Notes: a model not told the origin generated them from the letters alone. DNA of 64,000 nucleotides from Scolanthus callimorphus (GCA_033964015.1 CM066914.1:18511023-18575022); one strand, 5' to 3'. Numbered from the stretch's first letter, positions 35,301 to 47,682 are shown. Numbers and translations: made by a program.

Positions 35301-38300
35301 GTATGGTGGGCTTCAAAGCAACACCCCTCAGCTCTGCTTCCTCTGTGAAGTGGCCCATACCGTCATTGATGTAGAGATAGAAGCGCTGTTCTGCCATGGT
35401 TGCTATGAACAGGTCGAGGTCTCCGTCATTATCCACGTCCGACCACGCTACTCCCGACGATCTGACAGACGAAAAAATAAAACAATATATTAGTACTTTA
35501 TACACTAAACTAGAACCTCAAGAGATACTGCAATCTAATCGATTCGCAGTAGCGAGAAACTGAACTTCCTGTTGCTTCTGGCGGTTAAAAACTTGCATTA
35601 CGTTGATTTTTCTAATTCACAGACATTGTAGAAATGTTGTAAAATCAGAGCTCATTCGGGCTCGGGGAATATAATCGTTAATTACCTGTGGTGCATAGTA
35701 ACATCCAGTCCGGCGTCCGTAGTTGCAAGCTGATAAGTTCCATTGCCCGTATTTCGCCAGAGCTGATCGGTGCCGTCTATTCGCGCGTAGTAGATGTCCA
35801 TTAAACCATCGCCATCGTAATCAGCAAGGGCGATGGCTCCATTGCTCTCGTCTGGTAGACAAAACGCCCCTTTTATCCAAACCTGGAAAAACACACATCG
35901 GGTGAGATGGGGGTGGACTTCACAAACAAGACAAGGAAATATCTTTGTCTACAGATCACAAACAAGAGAATATGGCTATATTTCTTGTCACAAGTAAATT
36001 CACGTGCTTCGTGAGCAAAAAGCCACATTCTCGACCATAAGAACAGTCAGATATTTCCTAAGCTATTAGAATGTTGTGGTAAGACAGATCAGTCTATCAA
36101 ATCAATCCATCGAAAATGTTGAATGGCTTCCTGGACATCCAGTCACTTCCAGATATATGATAAGGGTGGACCATTATAATTTGGGGTAGGATTTTTTTGC
36201 GCATGATTTTGTTTTTGGGGGATCAGGTTGTGCAATAATTTTGGATCTCTGCAACAATTTTTTTTTGGAAGGATTGGTCTTGTTTAAATTGTTTTGGGGG
36301 AATTGCCACCCCCACCTCCCCAATTTCTAATGCCCACGCCTAATCATTTTCAGTTCTTATAGCCAGTCAGAGACCTCAGAACAAAGCCTACAATTGTTTC
36401 ACGTACTTATTCAAATAAATCGTTTAGCGGTATGTGTCACCCTACCTTGCGATTTGGGTCGTACTGATCAAACAAACAATCAGGCGCTTTGGGTGGTTTC
36501 CCTTGCATTGCTGTCATACCGAGCTGAGGCGCGACATCTTCAAACCGAGCGCTCTCTTGCTCCGCAGCCATCCCCTCATAGGTCTGCACGCACACGTCCG
36601 CGCGGTCCTGGAACCTATCATTCGCCAGCACGGGAATGTGCACATAGGGGTCCTCTGTTGTCATGGTGACACGATCGTCCACTGCGTATGTAGGGCCAGT
36701 CTTAGGACGCACAACAACGTGGACTTCAAACTGTCCGTCTGCTGTTGCGGTCATGTTGGAATGTAGATAGGAGTACGAAAAAACGTCTTTGCCGGAGAAC
36801 TGTGGACTTGGTATGTATGTGGTGACGATGTCACAATATGCTTCCTCCAGGTCTAGCTGTCCGTGCTCAGAACATGGAAAACTACCGTACAGGGGCTTCT
36901 GGGAGATTAACACTTTTGGGGCCATTTTGGTAGGGGAGGGGTGGTACTTGGCGAAGTCGATGTCGATCGGCTGGGACTCAGAGGTCGTGACAGTGAAATG
37001 CGTGGTACCTAAAGTAATATAAACAAAACAAGACGTTGACAAGAAATATTTCAACCATGATACACACAGAAAAACAATAACAAATAAAAATAAACAGACT
37101 GGAAAAAATTCGCGCAGTTCAAAATTGTAAACCGCTGGCAATAGGTCTATACGAAAGGTATATTTGAACGTATCAAACGTAATACAATAGTTTTAAAAGA
37201 AAAGATGATTTGCATTTCAAATGCATTTCGCTAGCTTCGAGTTGGCATGCGTTCAAAATTTGTAAAACGTTTTTTATATTTCTTCATCGCCAGCTATCGT
37301 CATCTTTGCGGCAAAAAATATGGTAAGATTATTGAAATGAATGGCACGTGTGACCTAAAATGGGAAAATACGCCCAACGTGCCCGCCGAAACGTTTGAAC
37401 GGGAAAAGTTGAAAGTCGCTTTGATTTTTACCCCCGCTATGATTTCACACTACCCGACCAAATAAACGGCATCGTCAATAGTATATTTTACTCAGGTGCC
37501 GGCATTTTTGTCGGCAGTTCAGTGTTCAGTGGTTCAGAAACTTATTGAAACATTTGCGACACTAAAAGAGAACTAAGGAGAAAGGAAGCGAAAGATGCTT
37601 GCGAAACTGAAGTGTATTTTATACTTGAGACCCTCTTTAAACACTTCAAACACTTGAAGATTGTTCGAAATGACTCTTAATTTTATCAACGACTAACATT
37701 AGCGCCCCAGGCACCAACAATCTCATTCATAAGTTATTGTTTCGGAGCGAGAACGCGGGCATTTTTCCCTCCTATTGCATTCAATGGCCACTCAAAAAAT
37801 AAATGTGCCGAGACTTTGAATTGAAAATCATGAATTTGGTTTTGAATTGCGGTTTTTATAGCTCTATTAATGGATTTTTAATTGACTTAAATTATTCAGG
37901 GAATGGCGTTTCTTTGCGAGCTACCTTCGCGCTTTTATCAATCCCTGGTTATAATATTCATGAGCTAGGGGCGAAATAAAAGCTGTACAGTTCTTTAATG
38001 TAAAAAAGCCAGCTAAGTGGCAAAAAAGTGTGCCTCTAGGCAAAAGAAATGTTGTTTGTGTAAAAGACGTGTCTTTTTTCGTTAATTAGCAAGAAATGGT
38101 ATTTATAATTACAAGTAACTCATGGGGTTTGACAACCAAATTTTATCGATGGAGCCTTTTATAGTTTCGAGGCCAATATTTCTGCAGGGGGGCTTTGAGA
38201 AATGCTTTTGACGAGTCCAACACCTGCTTATTCAACTTTTCACGCGGGGACGGAAACAATTTATTAAATCAATATGGGACTGGTTTGATACCCGTTAAAG

Positions 38301-38890
38301 CGAAGTGGCGAACACCTATCAAAATAAAGGCATGTGTAGGAATTGTTCCTTTACAAAACACTGTGGAAAAAGAATGTGCACTTTTATACTCTCGTAAACA
38401 AATTAACTTCATGCACCAGACAAGCCTCGCTTCATTACGAAATGCCAGCTTTAATGGACCAACTTTAGAATGATGGAAAAGGAGCCCCCAATATTGGACA
38501 GGAAATGCCAAATTATCTAGTGATCAAAATGGGTTTATTTTTCGCCAGAGGGCCGGATTCGCGCTCAACAATTATTCGCAAAATTTAGCGAGTGAAAAGA
38601 AAAGATTTTAAATAATGTTGAAAGAAAAAAGGTTGGACTAAATAAAATCTGAAAAACGCTAGTTGACGTTGTAGTGCATGCAGTAGTGCATGCACAGAAA
38701 AAGGCGCGACAATTTTGCTATCCCAAAAATAATTGCGTGGCATATAATAAAATGCTAAAAATCAAAATGATGAAGTTATGATTATAAGTTATATTAAAAA
38801 CATAAGCAAATTATGATAAATGCATTTCCACGTACCTTGCACTTCAAGAACAAGAAAAGCGATGAAAGGAATCGCTACGAAAATGGTCAT
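30189..38890 (-). CDS. Predicted secreted fusion: Ig-like / FG-GAP repeats / ASPIC-UnbV / Ig-like / haem peroxidase, 8 exons
   Basis: Exons in order: 38890-38836, 37008-36446, 35882-35686, 35461-35136, 34708-34517, 33827-32671, 32304-31837, 31354-30189. Every junction has GT/AG and matching phase, giving about 1374 residues after one frame correction at 30424-30428. Residues 1-19 are a hydrophobic signal peptide (MTIFVAIPFIAFLVLEVQG). Residues about 20-206 are Ig/cadherin-like (VLANDRF). Residues about 220-640 hold seven DxDxDGxxD calcium loops of the FG-GAP/VCBS type. Residues about 666-735 are ASPIC/UnbV (SIGAKVYLYS, FSAQGDTTAHFGLG, RVHWP). Residues about 782-833 form a bacterial-type Ig-like fold (YYPNTGFTGQDEFQYSITDG). 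Residues about 840-1374 are an animal haem peroxidase. No stop, start or signal peptide separates the two halves. Expected outside the cell; substrate unknown. Confidence 0.88.
32671..37008 (-). CDS. FG-GAP / ASPIC-UnbV half of the fusion (CRTAC1-like part)
   Basis: Exons 2-6. Calcium loops, in order: ADYDGDGLMD, SDVDNDGDLD, GDYDNDGWLD, TDLDNDGHMD (split by an intron between exons 5 and 6), ADVDFDGKQD, FDFDNDGDLD, FDYEEDGDLD. The fourth loop spans the 34517/33827 junction, independent proof that those exons join. The ASPIC/UnbV domain follows in the long exon 33827-32671. This order resembles CRTAC1 and bacterial ASPIC/UnbV proteins (beta-propeller then UnbV), but CRTAC1 ends in an EGF domain, whereas this one continues into a second Ig-like domain and peroxidase. 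Confidence 0.9.
33880..34490. repeat. Purine-rich GAT/GAG/GGA tract in a fusion-gene intron
   Basis: About 600 bp in which the plus strand is almost pure A/G broken by T in GAT and TATGA triplets (GAGGAGGAGGAGGAGG near 34261). The pre-mRNA of the minus-strand gene would be pyrimidine-rich here. It lies between exons 34708-34517 and 33827-32671. Confidence 0.85.
34940..35006. repeat. Minisatellite, 23-bp unit, about three copies
   Basis: CACACGTGGCTCCGCACCGC recurs with a 23-bp period in the intron between exons 35461-35136 and 34708-34517. Confidence 0.9.
36160..36345. repeat. MITE-like palindrome with G/T-rich arms in a fusion-gene intron
   Basis: Left arm GGGTGGACCATTATAATTTG, right arm CCCAATTTCTAATGCCCACGCC. 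T and G runs recall the poly-G MITE family, but the ends differ. Confidence 0.45.
37009..38835. other. Fusion-gene intron 1 (1.8 kb)
   Basis: AT-rich, between the signal-peptide exon and the first long exon. No repeat or coding signal stands out. Upstream of the ATG at 38890 no TATA box is evident. Confidence 0.5.
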
Positions 38891-39358
38891 CTTTCAAGTT
38901 GATTTTCGACTTGATTTGTTACTGGTGTCTTGCAGAATTCTTTGTAGCTGAAGACGTATTTGTACCAGAACACGCCTTTTGCACTCTTTCTGTTGCACTC
39001 GTGCTTCGAAACGATGTTAAAGATTTCAACGAAAACTTCGCCGGATCTCTGTGCGAAAGATCGCTAGCGCTGCTACTGATATACACACGAAACTCCGCCC
39101 ACTTTTCCATTCCACCGCCTTCCCGCTTCACCCAAGTGAAGCGAACACAACTGATCAGGTGTAGCGAGAATTAGGACACTGCGTAGGTGTCAATTTGCTT
39201 TTCTTAGCAAAATAATCACAAGCGTAGCGCTTTGTGTGCGAATTCTATGGTCTAGTCTATTTTGTATAGGGAAATGACTCGCTTAATCCCAGCCACATTG
39301 GAAATCACGACAAAAGAAGATTCCCAGCTATCACTAATCCACACTAGTCCACTATAAT

Positions 39359-39468
39359 CTGACAAATTTATGCATGGTATTGTTCTTCTCCATTGTATTG
39401 CCTCGTTCTATAATACACTCCATTGCACTCCATTGTTTTAGACAATGCCTTGCATAAATTTGTCAGTG
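39359..39468. repeat. Short palindromic element
   Basis: TGACAAATTTATGCATGG at the left and CCTTGCATAAATTTGTCA at the right enclose about 75 bp with repeated CTCCATTG motifs. No clear target duplication. Confidence 0.55.
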
Positions 39469-42400
39469 TATTGGACAACCCTCCACTAATCACACAAAAA
39501 CACCTCAAAATAAACTCTCTTTGGGATAAACTCTTATAATGCTTAATAAATTAAGCAGCAGGGACTCTTACAGGAGTATTTTGGTCATTTTGCATTTTGT
39601 CGTGCCCCTGGTTTTCCCTTTTTCCAGTCTTCAGTTTTTGGTCAATGATTTACTAATCCCGAGAAACGCATGGTGAATCCGATACACTAGGTACTTCAAG
39701 CTTCTACGTCATAGTGGTTATTTTAGGCTCGCTCAACTCGTTGACAGAACAAACGCTCTCAGCGTGCAAAACCGGTAGGTCTCCTACGGTTCGAATAAAA
39801 TGAAACCCCGAGCGCCCTGCTAGGGGATTGGGCGCTTGTGTTGTGACGTCAAGAGGTGTGGTGGCCGAATGAAACAGAACTCTGCGGTGTGTCAATCATT
39901 AGCACTCGATTTACACGAGCGTCCCACAGACGACCCGGTATTAAAGCCAAGACAGTTTCTTTCAAAACTTTAGCGATTCGGGAGGTATCTATTAAGGATG
40001 ATGAATATTAGTTCTTCCTGTAAATAAAGAGTCAAAATATGTTAGGAAACAAAGGAAAAGCTTGAATGCGTATAGCTTTGGTAAATTATATCGTGGACGT
40101 GATTTTGTGAAGTTGTATTTTATAAGGGCCATCATTCTGAGCCCATTTACACTCGCTGCTTAACTTCAAAAAAATTATTACGTAAAAGAAGATGTGGTTT
40201 TAGCGTACAAAGGCTGTGCATTGTTTCATTTTTTTGCGTTTTGTGTCATCGCGCAGAATTCTTTTGTCTTAAGCGTCAGTTTTACCTAACAAGTTGGATG
40301 TGCCTCAGTGAGCTCAGCGCTGATTATAAGAGCATTGTTCGGACTGTGTCCTGATTGGCTCTTTGTAAATGACTGTGCTGTCAATCAAAGTAAATTTTTC
40401 ATCTAAGAAATCTCAGAGGTCGTTAAGAAATCTCAAAGGTCGTTAAAGAATTTCAATAGTTCTGAAATGAGAGGATATGGAAAATTGACACGATTGAAAT
40501 CCTGATACCATATACAATACAACAAGACACAGTAAATTCGGTGCATTTTAATAATACTCTCGTTCTACATCTTCTTTATTAATCGGGTTCTCCCCAGTTA
40601 TTGCTTATTTAGAAACCCTTAACAAAAATACCGCGGCGGGGTCCGAAAAACACCGAGAAACAGTAAAAAAGTACTTTTGCGTATTCGGGGCTTTAGAAAA
40701 GTATCAGGCTAGAAATAAGTTTGAAAGAGCAACATGCTCGTACAGAATTCGAAGAATTCGTGGCCAACGTTAAAGACAAGAAGTTCACAAGGGATTCAAT
40801 ACTTCATAACTCAAATATTACGTATATTGATGGTATTACTAGTTTTACGATAAAACTAGGTGGTCTGCTGACGTTTCGAGCGTTAGCCCTTCGTCGGCCG
40901 ACGTTTTGAGGTATTATGTTTTAGATTTGCCATTTATGTCTGTGACGTATGTATGTTCTTTTGCAGAACCGATGCATTTGCTGACTCCCTTCTCGATACA
41001 CTTGCCACAAACACAATGCGAGAAAAATGCACTTAGGTAACTCTCAAAATGTGAAAAATCAATTTACTGTAATAGTAGATTGTACTCAAACCTTACTAGA
41101 ATTATACTGGCAGTTTCTTTACAATTAAAGACTTAGAGGAATAGTGGAAATAAATCCAAAAGCGTCTATTTGTAGTTGACTCTAGTACTCGCGAATACCT
41201 ATTTGGTGATCAAGTGCTGTGACCGTGAAATTAATCGACAAAGGCTTCCCAGTGAGCTGAGCATGGATATTTGCCCTCCTAATGAATGATAATGAAAATA
41301 ATAACCTACCGAATGTAGTACTCTAAAGTATAGTTTTACTAAATGTGCTTGTACATTCTAGATTATACAATTTACCCTAGTAGCGTTTCAAATTCGGATA
41401 TCCTTTCGAAAGTCGCTGGTGATATTACACATTTTGTTTTGGTGGGTCTTTATGGATGGAGCTCTCGAATCGGAAGCAAGCGTAATGACCTGCAATGTAG
41501 CACGTCTCTCTGTAGTCAGTGGCGTACACAATCTGAGTCCTGTAGTACAAGAACTTATGTTCACGAAACAGGGTACATTTGAAAAACTAAAACGCTAACG
41601 AAGTTCTGCGCAAAAAGGGCTAAGACCGGGCATCGAAGTCCGTCCCCATGCGATACGTTTTTAAAGTTCTGTAGTTCTGAAAATTTTTCTAGTAGAGGCC
41701 TTTTTAATAACATTTTCGATAGCCTGCGTAGCAAGTATTCTCGAGTGTTTTCAGGGAAAAGAAACCCCGAGAAACAGGAGAAAGCGACGAGAAGTTCGAC
41801 GAAGGAGCTTTTGGCCGTGTGAAAATAGGGCGAGCGAACTTGCTCGTCGGGCTTCTCGCCGCTTTCTCGTTTCTGGGTTTCTTTACCCGAAAACACACGA
41901 GGGCGCTTGCTGTATTTTCGATGGTAGACTGCTTGCAGTCCGGCCCTTATTCGCCGAACGTCACGTAAATGCTGGCCAACTACAGTATGAAGCATGGTTC
42001 AGGGTACATGGTACAGCGCGTATCGCGCTGTTAATAAAAGCTCGCGAAGAAAATTCTTTTCTTGTGCATTTATGGACTTCTGCCAATAAGGGGCTGCAAG
42101 CAGTCTTTTTCGATGGAAAATATCCAAGCGAATTGTAAAGCTTGAACGTTACAATAATAAGGTCGCGCAGAAAAATCTTTGCTACTAAAAATACTCAAGT
42201 AAAAATATATTGCCCACGGCATTACCATGTAATTATTTTAAGTGAAAACCCAGGATATTGCTCCTTGCCAAGGCCGCGAACACTAAGTAGTCTCTAATCT
42301 GTCCCGCTCTTTCTACTCGCTTCCTTCCTTTCCTCTCGACTTCGATCCCCGCACAGTCAGTCTTCAAAACCAAAGAGCAGATTTCAACAGCTAGAACAAG

Positions 42401-43084
42401 ACTTCGTCGGTAATAAATAATCTTAATCCGGAATTGGGCGGTCCGAAAAAGCGTAACTCCGTTCCGGATAGAAAATAAGACAATTATTTTTCTCTACAAG
42501 TTATTTCTATAGTCTGTTCTATTAGCAAAACGAGTAGTCTTAAGAAATGGACAGGATATTACAAGGATTGTTTCGGAATTTGTACCATAACCAAAAACTG
42601 GCCGTCTTTCTCCAAACGCACTCATTCTTACAAGCTCCATCGAAAAACCATTTCCTTAAGGAAGTGTTTTCGACTCGAGAGCTTCCGGAAACAAAGAATA
42701 TGCTATGGTAAACCAAATCATTTCGCAAGTTTTAGTAATATTAATAAACAAGGATTGTTCTTCAAACACAGAACAGCATGGCGGCTTTGCACGTCGGCCC
42801 TTTGCGTGGGAGAAAATAGACCTTGTAAACAGTCACAATGTGCTCTTTTATTGTAGGGAAGATTGTTACTATCGGACGATAAAACCGGTTTCAGTGGGCG
42901 TTAATTTTTCCTGCCGACTAGCGGTTCCTTCCCATTTCGTTGTGCGCTTCCTTCTATTAATATTTACAAAGAAATTCGCAACGCCGGCTTCACATGGAGG
43001 GCGCGAAGCCGCTACTATTAAGCCAAGTGACCTTAAGCAGAAATTCTGATTCTTCAGAGGAGGCCCCACACCTTTAATAGTCCG

Positions 43085-43300
43085 TCACCTAGGACCCGAA
43101 AATTTCGTTCTAATACTCATCTCTGTAGAACAGCTGAGGCCACTACCATTCGAAAGTTTAACTATCAAGCGTTCAAAAAAACCGACCCCGGACAAACAGA
43201 TCGGTAGCTTTCGATTAGAAATTCGAGTTTGAAAAGAAGTAGGTGAACTCCCCGACAGCCGCCATTTTGTTTCTCGGAGCAAACCCCGCGCCCTAATGAA
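43085..43300. repeat. Inverted repeat pair, partner 1
   Basis: About 200 bp whose reverse complement occurs at 47072-47283 (shared blocks CGGTAGCTTTCGATTAGAAA, GAACTCCCCGACAGCCGCCA). The two face each other about 3.8 kb apart with scattered differences. Confidence 0.75.
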
Positions 43301-43592
43301 GTGAAAATAAAAATGCCCCCAAACGCTTTAAAACACTTGTTTGTCTTATTTGATAGCTTCGTATTATTGAAAGATGTTATTTTAGCCACTTAAGATGTTT
43401 TGGGGGATTTTCGAAAGAAATAAAACGCTCCAAAGGCGAGCGAACAGGTCCGGTACATGTAAGCTTACTAATTTATTCTTCAAAAATAACGCAATTCGAG
43501 CAGTTAATTTTAGACTTCAATTCCATTACAAGTGTTTGCTTAAAACAACTCACGCTCGCTTTATCAAGCTTTCTTGGACTAATCACTGCTTA

Positions 43593-43832
43593 GGGGCCGA
43601 CCATTTAACTTTTGAGGGGGGGGGGGGGGGGGGGGGTGGGCTTTTTTGTCGGTGCAAGATTTTTTTTTCTACCTCTGTTAAGCGGTGAGAATTTTTTTTC
43701 CAATAAAAAAGAAGGGTTTTAGTCATCATTTTGCTGTGCAGGAAATTTTTTTCGGCCCTTCGGGCCGTGCAGGATATTTTTTTTCAAAAAAGCCCCCCCC
43801 CCCCCCCCCTCAAAAGTTAAATGGTCGGCCCC
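43593..43832. mobile_element. PIF/Harbinger-type MITE with poly-G ends, copy 3
   Basis: Ends GGGGCCGACCATTTAACTTT and the inverse, flanked by TTA on both sides. Interior nearly identical to the copy at 14055-14279 apart from homopolymer lengths (25-base G tract broken by one T near its end), suggesting recent activity or recent spread. Confidence 0.85.
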
Positions 43833-44416
43833 TTAGCCAGACTATTTTATTTAAGAATCAGAATTTGTAATCGTCTTTTGGCTAAGATTTGACCATTACC
43901 GACAATACTCGCTTCAAGCGAAACAGATGTTATAAAATTCCCACAGTGTGATCACACACTTTCGTTTATTTTTCAGAGATATTCATCTTCTATGGAAGAT
44001 TATGCTTATATGAAAGTTATGATAAACAACAATCAAACATGTAATTGTGTGAAATTGTTTGTTTTGTGACTAGACCTGGTTACAATGCAACCAAAAAAGC
44101 GGAGTATTTACAGGTAGAATTAATCGACAAATGTATTATTCGTAGCGAATCTTCAGCAGAATTAGCGCAATGTCGAAATGTAGATTCCTGGAAATTGCAT
44201 CGAGCCGCAGTTTTAAGACAACGCCAGCCAATTCTAGAGCTATCGAGTGAGACGCGCATAGTGAAAGATGATGAGATGCAGAGAGGATTTTGTGAACCAA
44301 AATATCTCCAAGCTTATTCAAAGAATGTTACAGCGGGAGCAGCAGCTGATCAGCCAGCAACGACGTCATCCGTGTCCAGCGCCATCCTCCCTGACAAGTG
44401 ATTCAGAATATGAGTA

Positions 44417-44572
44417 AAGCAGATTTCGTATGACTGTGAAAGGTGCCGTGAAAGAGTTGTGCCGCGCCGCGACCATACCGCGACTACGCGATTTCATTCA
44501 GTATCTACAGCAGGTCAGGTTCCGTACCGCCACCTCGACAGTACCGCTTTCACAGTCATACGAAATCTGCTC
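44417..44572. mobile_element. MITE, TA target duplication, copy 2
   Basis: Ends AAGCAGATTTCGTATGACTG and the inverse CAGTCATACGAAATCTGCTC, flanked by TA. It shares the outer 25 bp with the copy at 9951-10057; the interior is longer and richer in GC. Confidence 0.8.
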
Positions 44573-44889
44573 TATACAACAAGTGTTTTGCCAAATTTTC
44601 GGCTTTGCTTATTAAAAGCCTTCACCACGGCAACTCCCTGACATATGTGTATTTAGTACTATGCATCCCAGTAAACCGCGGCATGAACCTTCGTTATTTC
44701 GGACCGCCGGCGACTTCTTGAAATTGATCGCTTTTTATGTGCCACGAGATGTGATGTTTATGTACCACGTGATCAATACTTTTTGGCGTTAACGTCGCTT
44801 GAGAGCAACGAAACAATGGATGCTTAAAAGGTATTGCTCACGTGGTACATAAACAACGCATCTGGGCGCCGACCCGGCGCATGGTATTA

Positions 44890-45832
44890 CACGCTCACAA
44901 TGCGGGAGGAAGTGCGTCATCCACTAAGACGACACAGACGTGCTTATTATGTTCCTTGGACACGCCCATAACCGGGGTAAATGCTATCTGACCTGTCCGA
45001 AGTTGCAGACATGGTATACAGCTATTTCAAAAAACGTTGTCGGAAGCCGTACGCGCCCAGACAACAAAATTGCCTGGGTAGGAGGTCTTTAATTGGCTAA
45101 CTGCTTGAGTACCTACGTTTATGAACTCGAGACATTACTAGCTTGAAACAAAGCTGTCTTTCGTAGAATTTAGCACTCAGATCAGCGAGGTATCATCCGA
45201 ATAGGATATTTAGTTTCTACCCATACTGCGGTTCGTTCTGGGCGCGTAGGCTTGAGCGCTCACAAGACCGACAACATTTCTTGAAATAGCTGTAAACGCG
45301 AATCGCCCCGGGCGTCTCGAAAGAAGATGTTCCCCAAGGTCTTTTCGGTCTGCGCGCCTTGATGGGATGAGCTACCGTCTCCGCCTTCTCATTCTAGGGC
45401 AAGTGGCGCCCACTAGATGCTCGAGAACAAGAGCTACGCTTTTGCGACATCGAAAAGGATTGGAGGGTACCTGAGGCGACGTTCAGAGTTGTACTGTATC
45501 AAAGAAGTCAAGGTAGATCCGGAGTCGCTCCCACTCTGTCAATTGTCATTGCGCTTTTACGTGGCACGCGCAAATTACCAGGCAGCAAATTGGAGAAGAG
45601 CAACGAAGGCGTGTCCCCAAGTCCCTTCTCTTCACGGCTATGACTGGAATCTAACGGAGGGCACATCCAGTTTGGTTTGAGTTTGACTCATGGCTTGACT
45701 CTAATCCCGCACCTGAGGAGGTTTTAGAGCTGATGTCGTGCACATGCAAACGAACGTGGTGCTGCAATATCAAAGCAGGACTGAAATGCACGGAGATGAC
45801 ATCACATTAGCCATCTGATTTCAGGTGTTGCG
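44890..45832 (+). pseudogene. Decayed transposon-associated ORF with Cys-rich (CXC-like) end
   Basis: Pieces in different frames, in the right order for a protein family very common in coral genomes: DTDVLIMFLGHAH near 44925, ATVSAFSF-stop-GKWRPLDA near 45370-45415, DPESLPLCQLSLRFYVARAN and YQAANWRRA near 45510-45600, then FDSWLDSNPAPEEVLELMSC and TCKRTW...NIKAGLKCT near 45690-45800. The last piece looks like a partial CXC (tesmin/TSO1) cysteine motif. Several stops and frame changes separate the pieces, so it is dead. The family assignment is from memory of its typical motifs. Confidence 0.5.
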
Positions 45833-47071
45833 ACATGCAGAGCCACACTACACGTGGGCGTGTTCGATAGTCAGTAATCTATATAATGCGCACCAGTTCT
45901 GATCGATCAACTCCAATTATAAATTTAGCAATTATATTTCCTCCCTTGTTTCCTCTCACATGTTTCTAGCAAAAGGAACGCGCGATATTAACACGTCACG
46001 GATTCACAACGGGGCGTCGTCGCCGGAACTGCACTAAATCAGATACATGTTTAAATATACCTCGCCTTTTCAAAACCTAAACATTATCCTGCGTATCTTT
46101 CAGGTGAGACGGGTTTCTGAAATGGACTCTGGTGAAGTGGACGCTACTAAATTAGTTTAACTGCCACGCCCTACTAACCGTGCAACAATCATGCGTTTTC
46201 TTCTTTCAAGATTTACGTATCATCGAGGCTTGCCAACAGACGAAATCGAGAGAAAATGCTTTTACTGTAGATACCGCTAAGTACGCACAGTCGTGGTGGC
46301 AAATCTCGACAAATCAGCTGAGATTTCGAATGACGACTGAATTTTAAGAAGATACTGTCGAACTGGGAATGCCATGAGCTGCCATTGGGTCGGGGTTACA
46401 CTTTGAAGACGGCGCGATCCTTTCAGCTTCATAACGCTATTTCGACAGCAATCTAAGTAATAATCTCGTAACAGAATTAACGGAAGGCTGATTTGATACA
46501 GCCTTTCTCCTGCAATTTAAGACTTTGCCACGTAGCAAGATTTCGAAACATTAGCGCTTGCACTGAGTTCTTGTTGTACTTATTGCATACACGTGTCGTG
46601 TTCGAAAGCCTTCAAAGTACCAACGTAAAAATACACCCAAAAAGGTCTAATGATAGATAATTTCAGAATATAAAGTAAAAATTAAGCCACAAAATCAGCC
46701 TTTAGAATTTGCGAGCGCGGCAAAGAGAATAATATCGCCACGTCGTAGCCAATTACGCCTAAAATGCTTGAGCTATGTACTACAAATCCTAGTTTTAAAC
46801 AAAATATCTTTACTTTGAAAAAAGAATATGTAAAGCGAAGCTAATAATTTTACGGAAATTTGTGCTCGCGTTGAAGTTATAATTAAATCAATTCAGAACT
46901 CTGAATCGCGTTATCGAGAGAATACAGAGTTGGCTTAAAAAGCTTGAATTTCTACCGAAAATCCACCCAAAACATACAAAACGCTTATCACGACTGTTTT
47001 CGATAATAACAATCTATAGAATGAGAAACAATCAAGCATTTTGAAGCTTTTTCGGGTATTTGTTTATTCAT

Positions 47072-47283
47072 TGGACCTGGACGCGGGGTTTCCTCCGAGA
47101 AACAAAATGGCGGCTGTCGGGGAGTTCACCTACTTCTTTTTAAACTCGAATTTCTAATCGAAAGCTACCGATCTGTTTGTCCGGGGTCGGTTTTTTTGAA
47201 TGCTACACAGTTAAACTTTTAAATGGTAGCAGTCTCTGCTGTTCTACAGAGATGAGTATTAGAACCACTCTAGGTGATGGACT
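47072..47283. repeat. Inverted repeat pair, partner 2
   Basis: Reverse-complement partner of 43085-43300; includes AAAATGGCGGCTGTCGGGGA and TGTTCTACAGAGATGAGTAT. Confidence 0.75.
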
Positions 47284-47539
47284 ATAACCCCGCACGTTTG
47301 GTTACAGAATCAGTGAAAAATAGTGAACTAGTTCTTGACCGTAAAAAATGTAATCAGAAATTTTGTTGGGATTCTATGGTTTGGTAAAAAAAAAGCTTGA
47401 ATTTTTTTAGGATCTCAGGTACAAAGGGCTTAAAGGAGCGTTGTCATGATTTTAGCGCACTTTTGGTGATGTAAAAAAACATACAAATAACTGAAGGATA
47501 GCCAAAATACTAGTCTAGGTTTGTTGAGTAACCCTTTAA

Positions 47540-47682
47540 GTAATATTTCAAATCCGACAATGAGGACTGGACCGTATTTCAAGTCCGCAGCAATTAGTTC
47601 CAGTCCGAGGCGGAGCCGAGGACTGGAACTAATTGCAAGGACTTGAAATATGGTCCAGTCCGAATTGGAGGATTTGAAATGA
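47540..47682. repeat. Long hairpin, about 60-bp arms
   Basis: GGACTGGACCGTATTTCAAG through TTAGTTCCAGTCC, then its inverse (GGACTGGAACTAA through CTTGAAATATGGTCCAGTCC), with a 13-bp loop. Outer ends ATTTCAAATCC and GGATTTGAAAT also pair. Confidence 0.75.
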
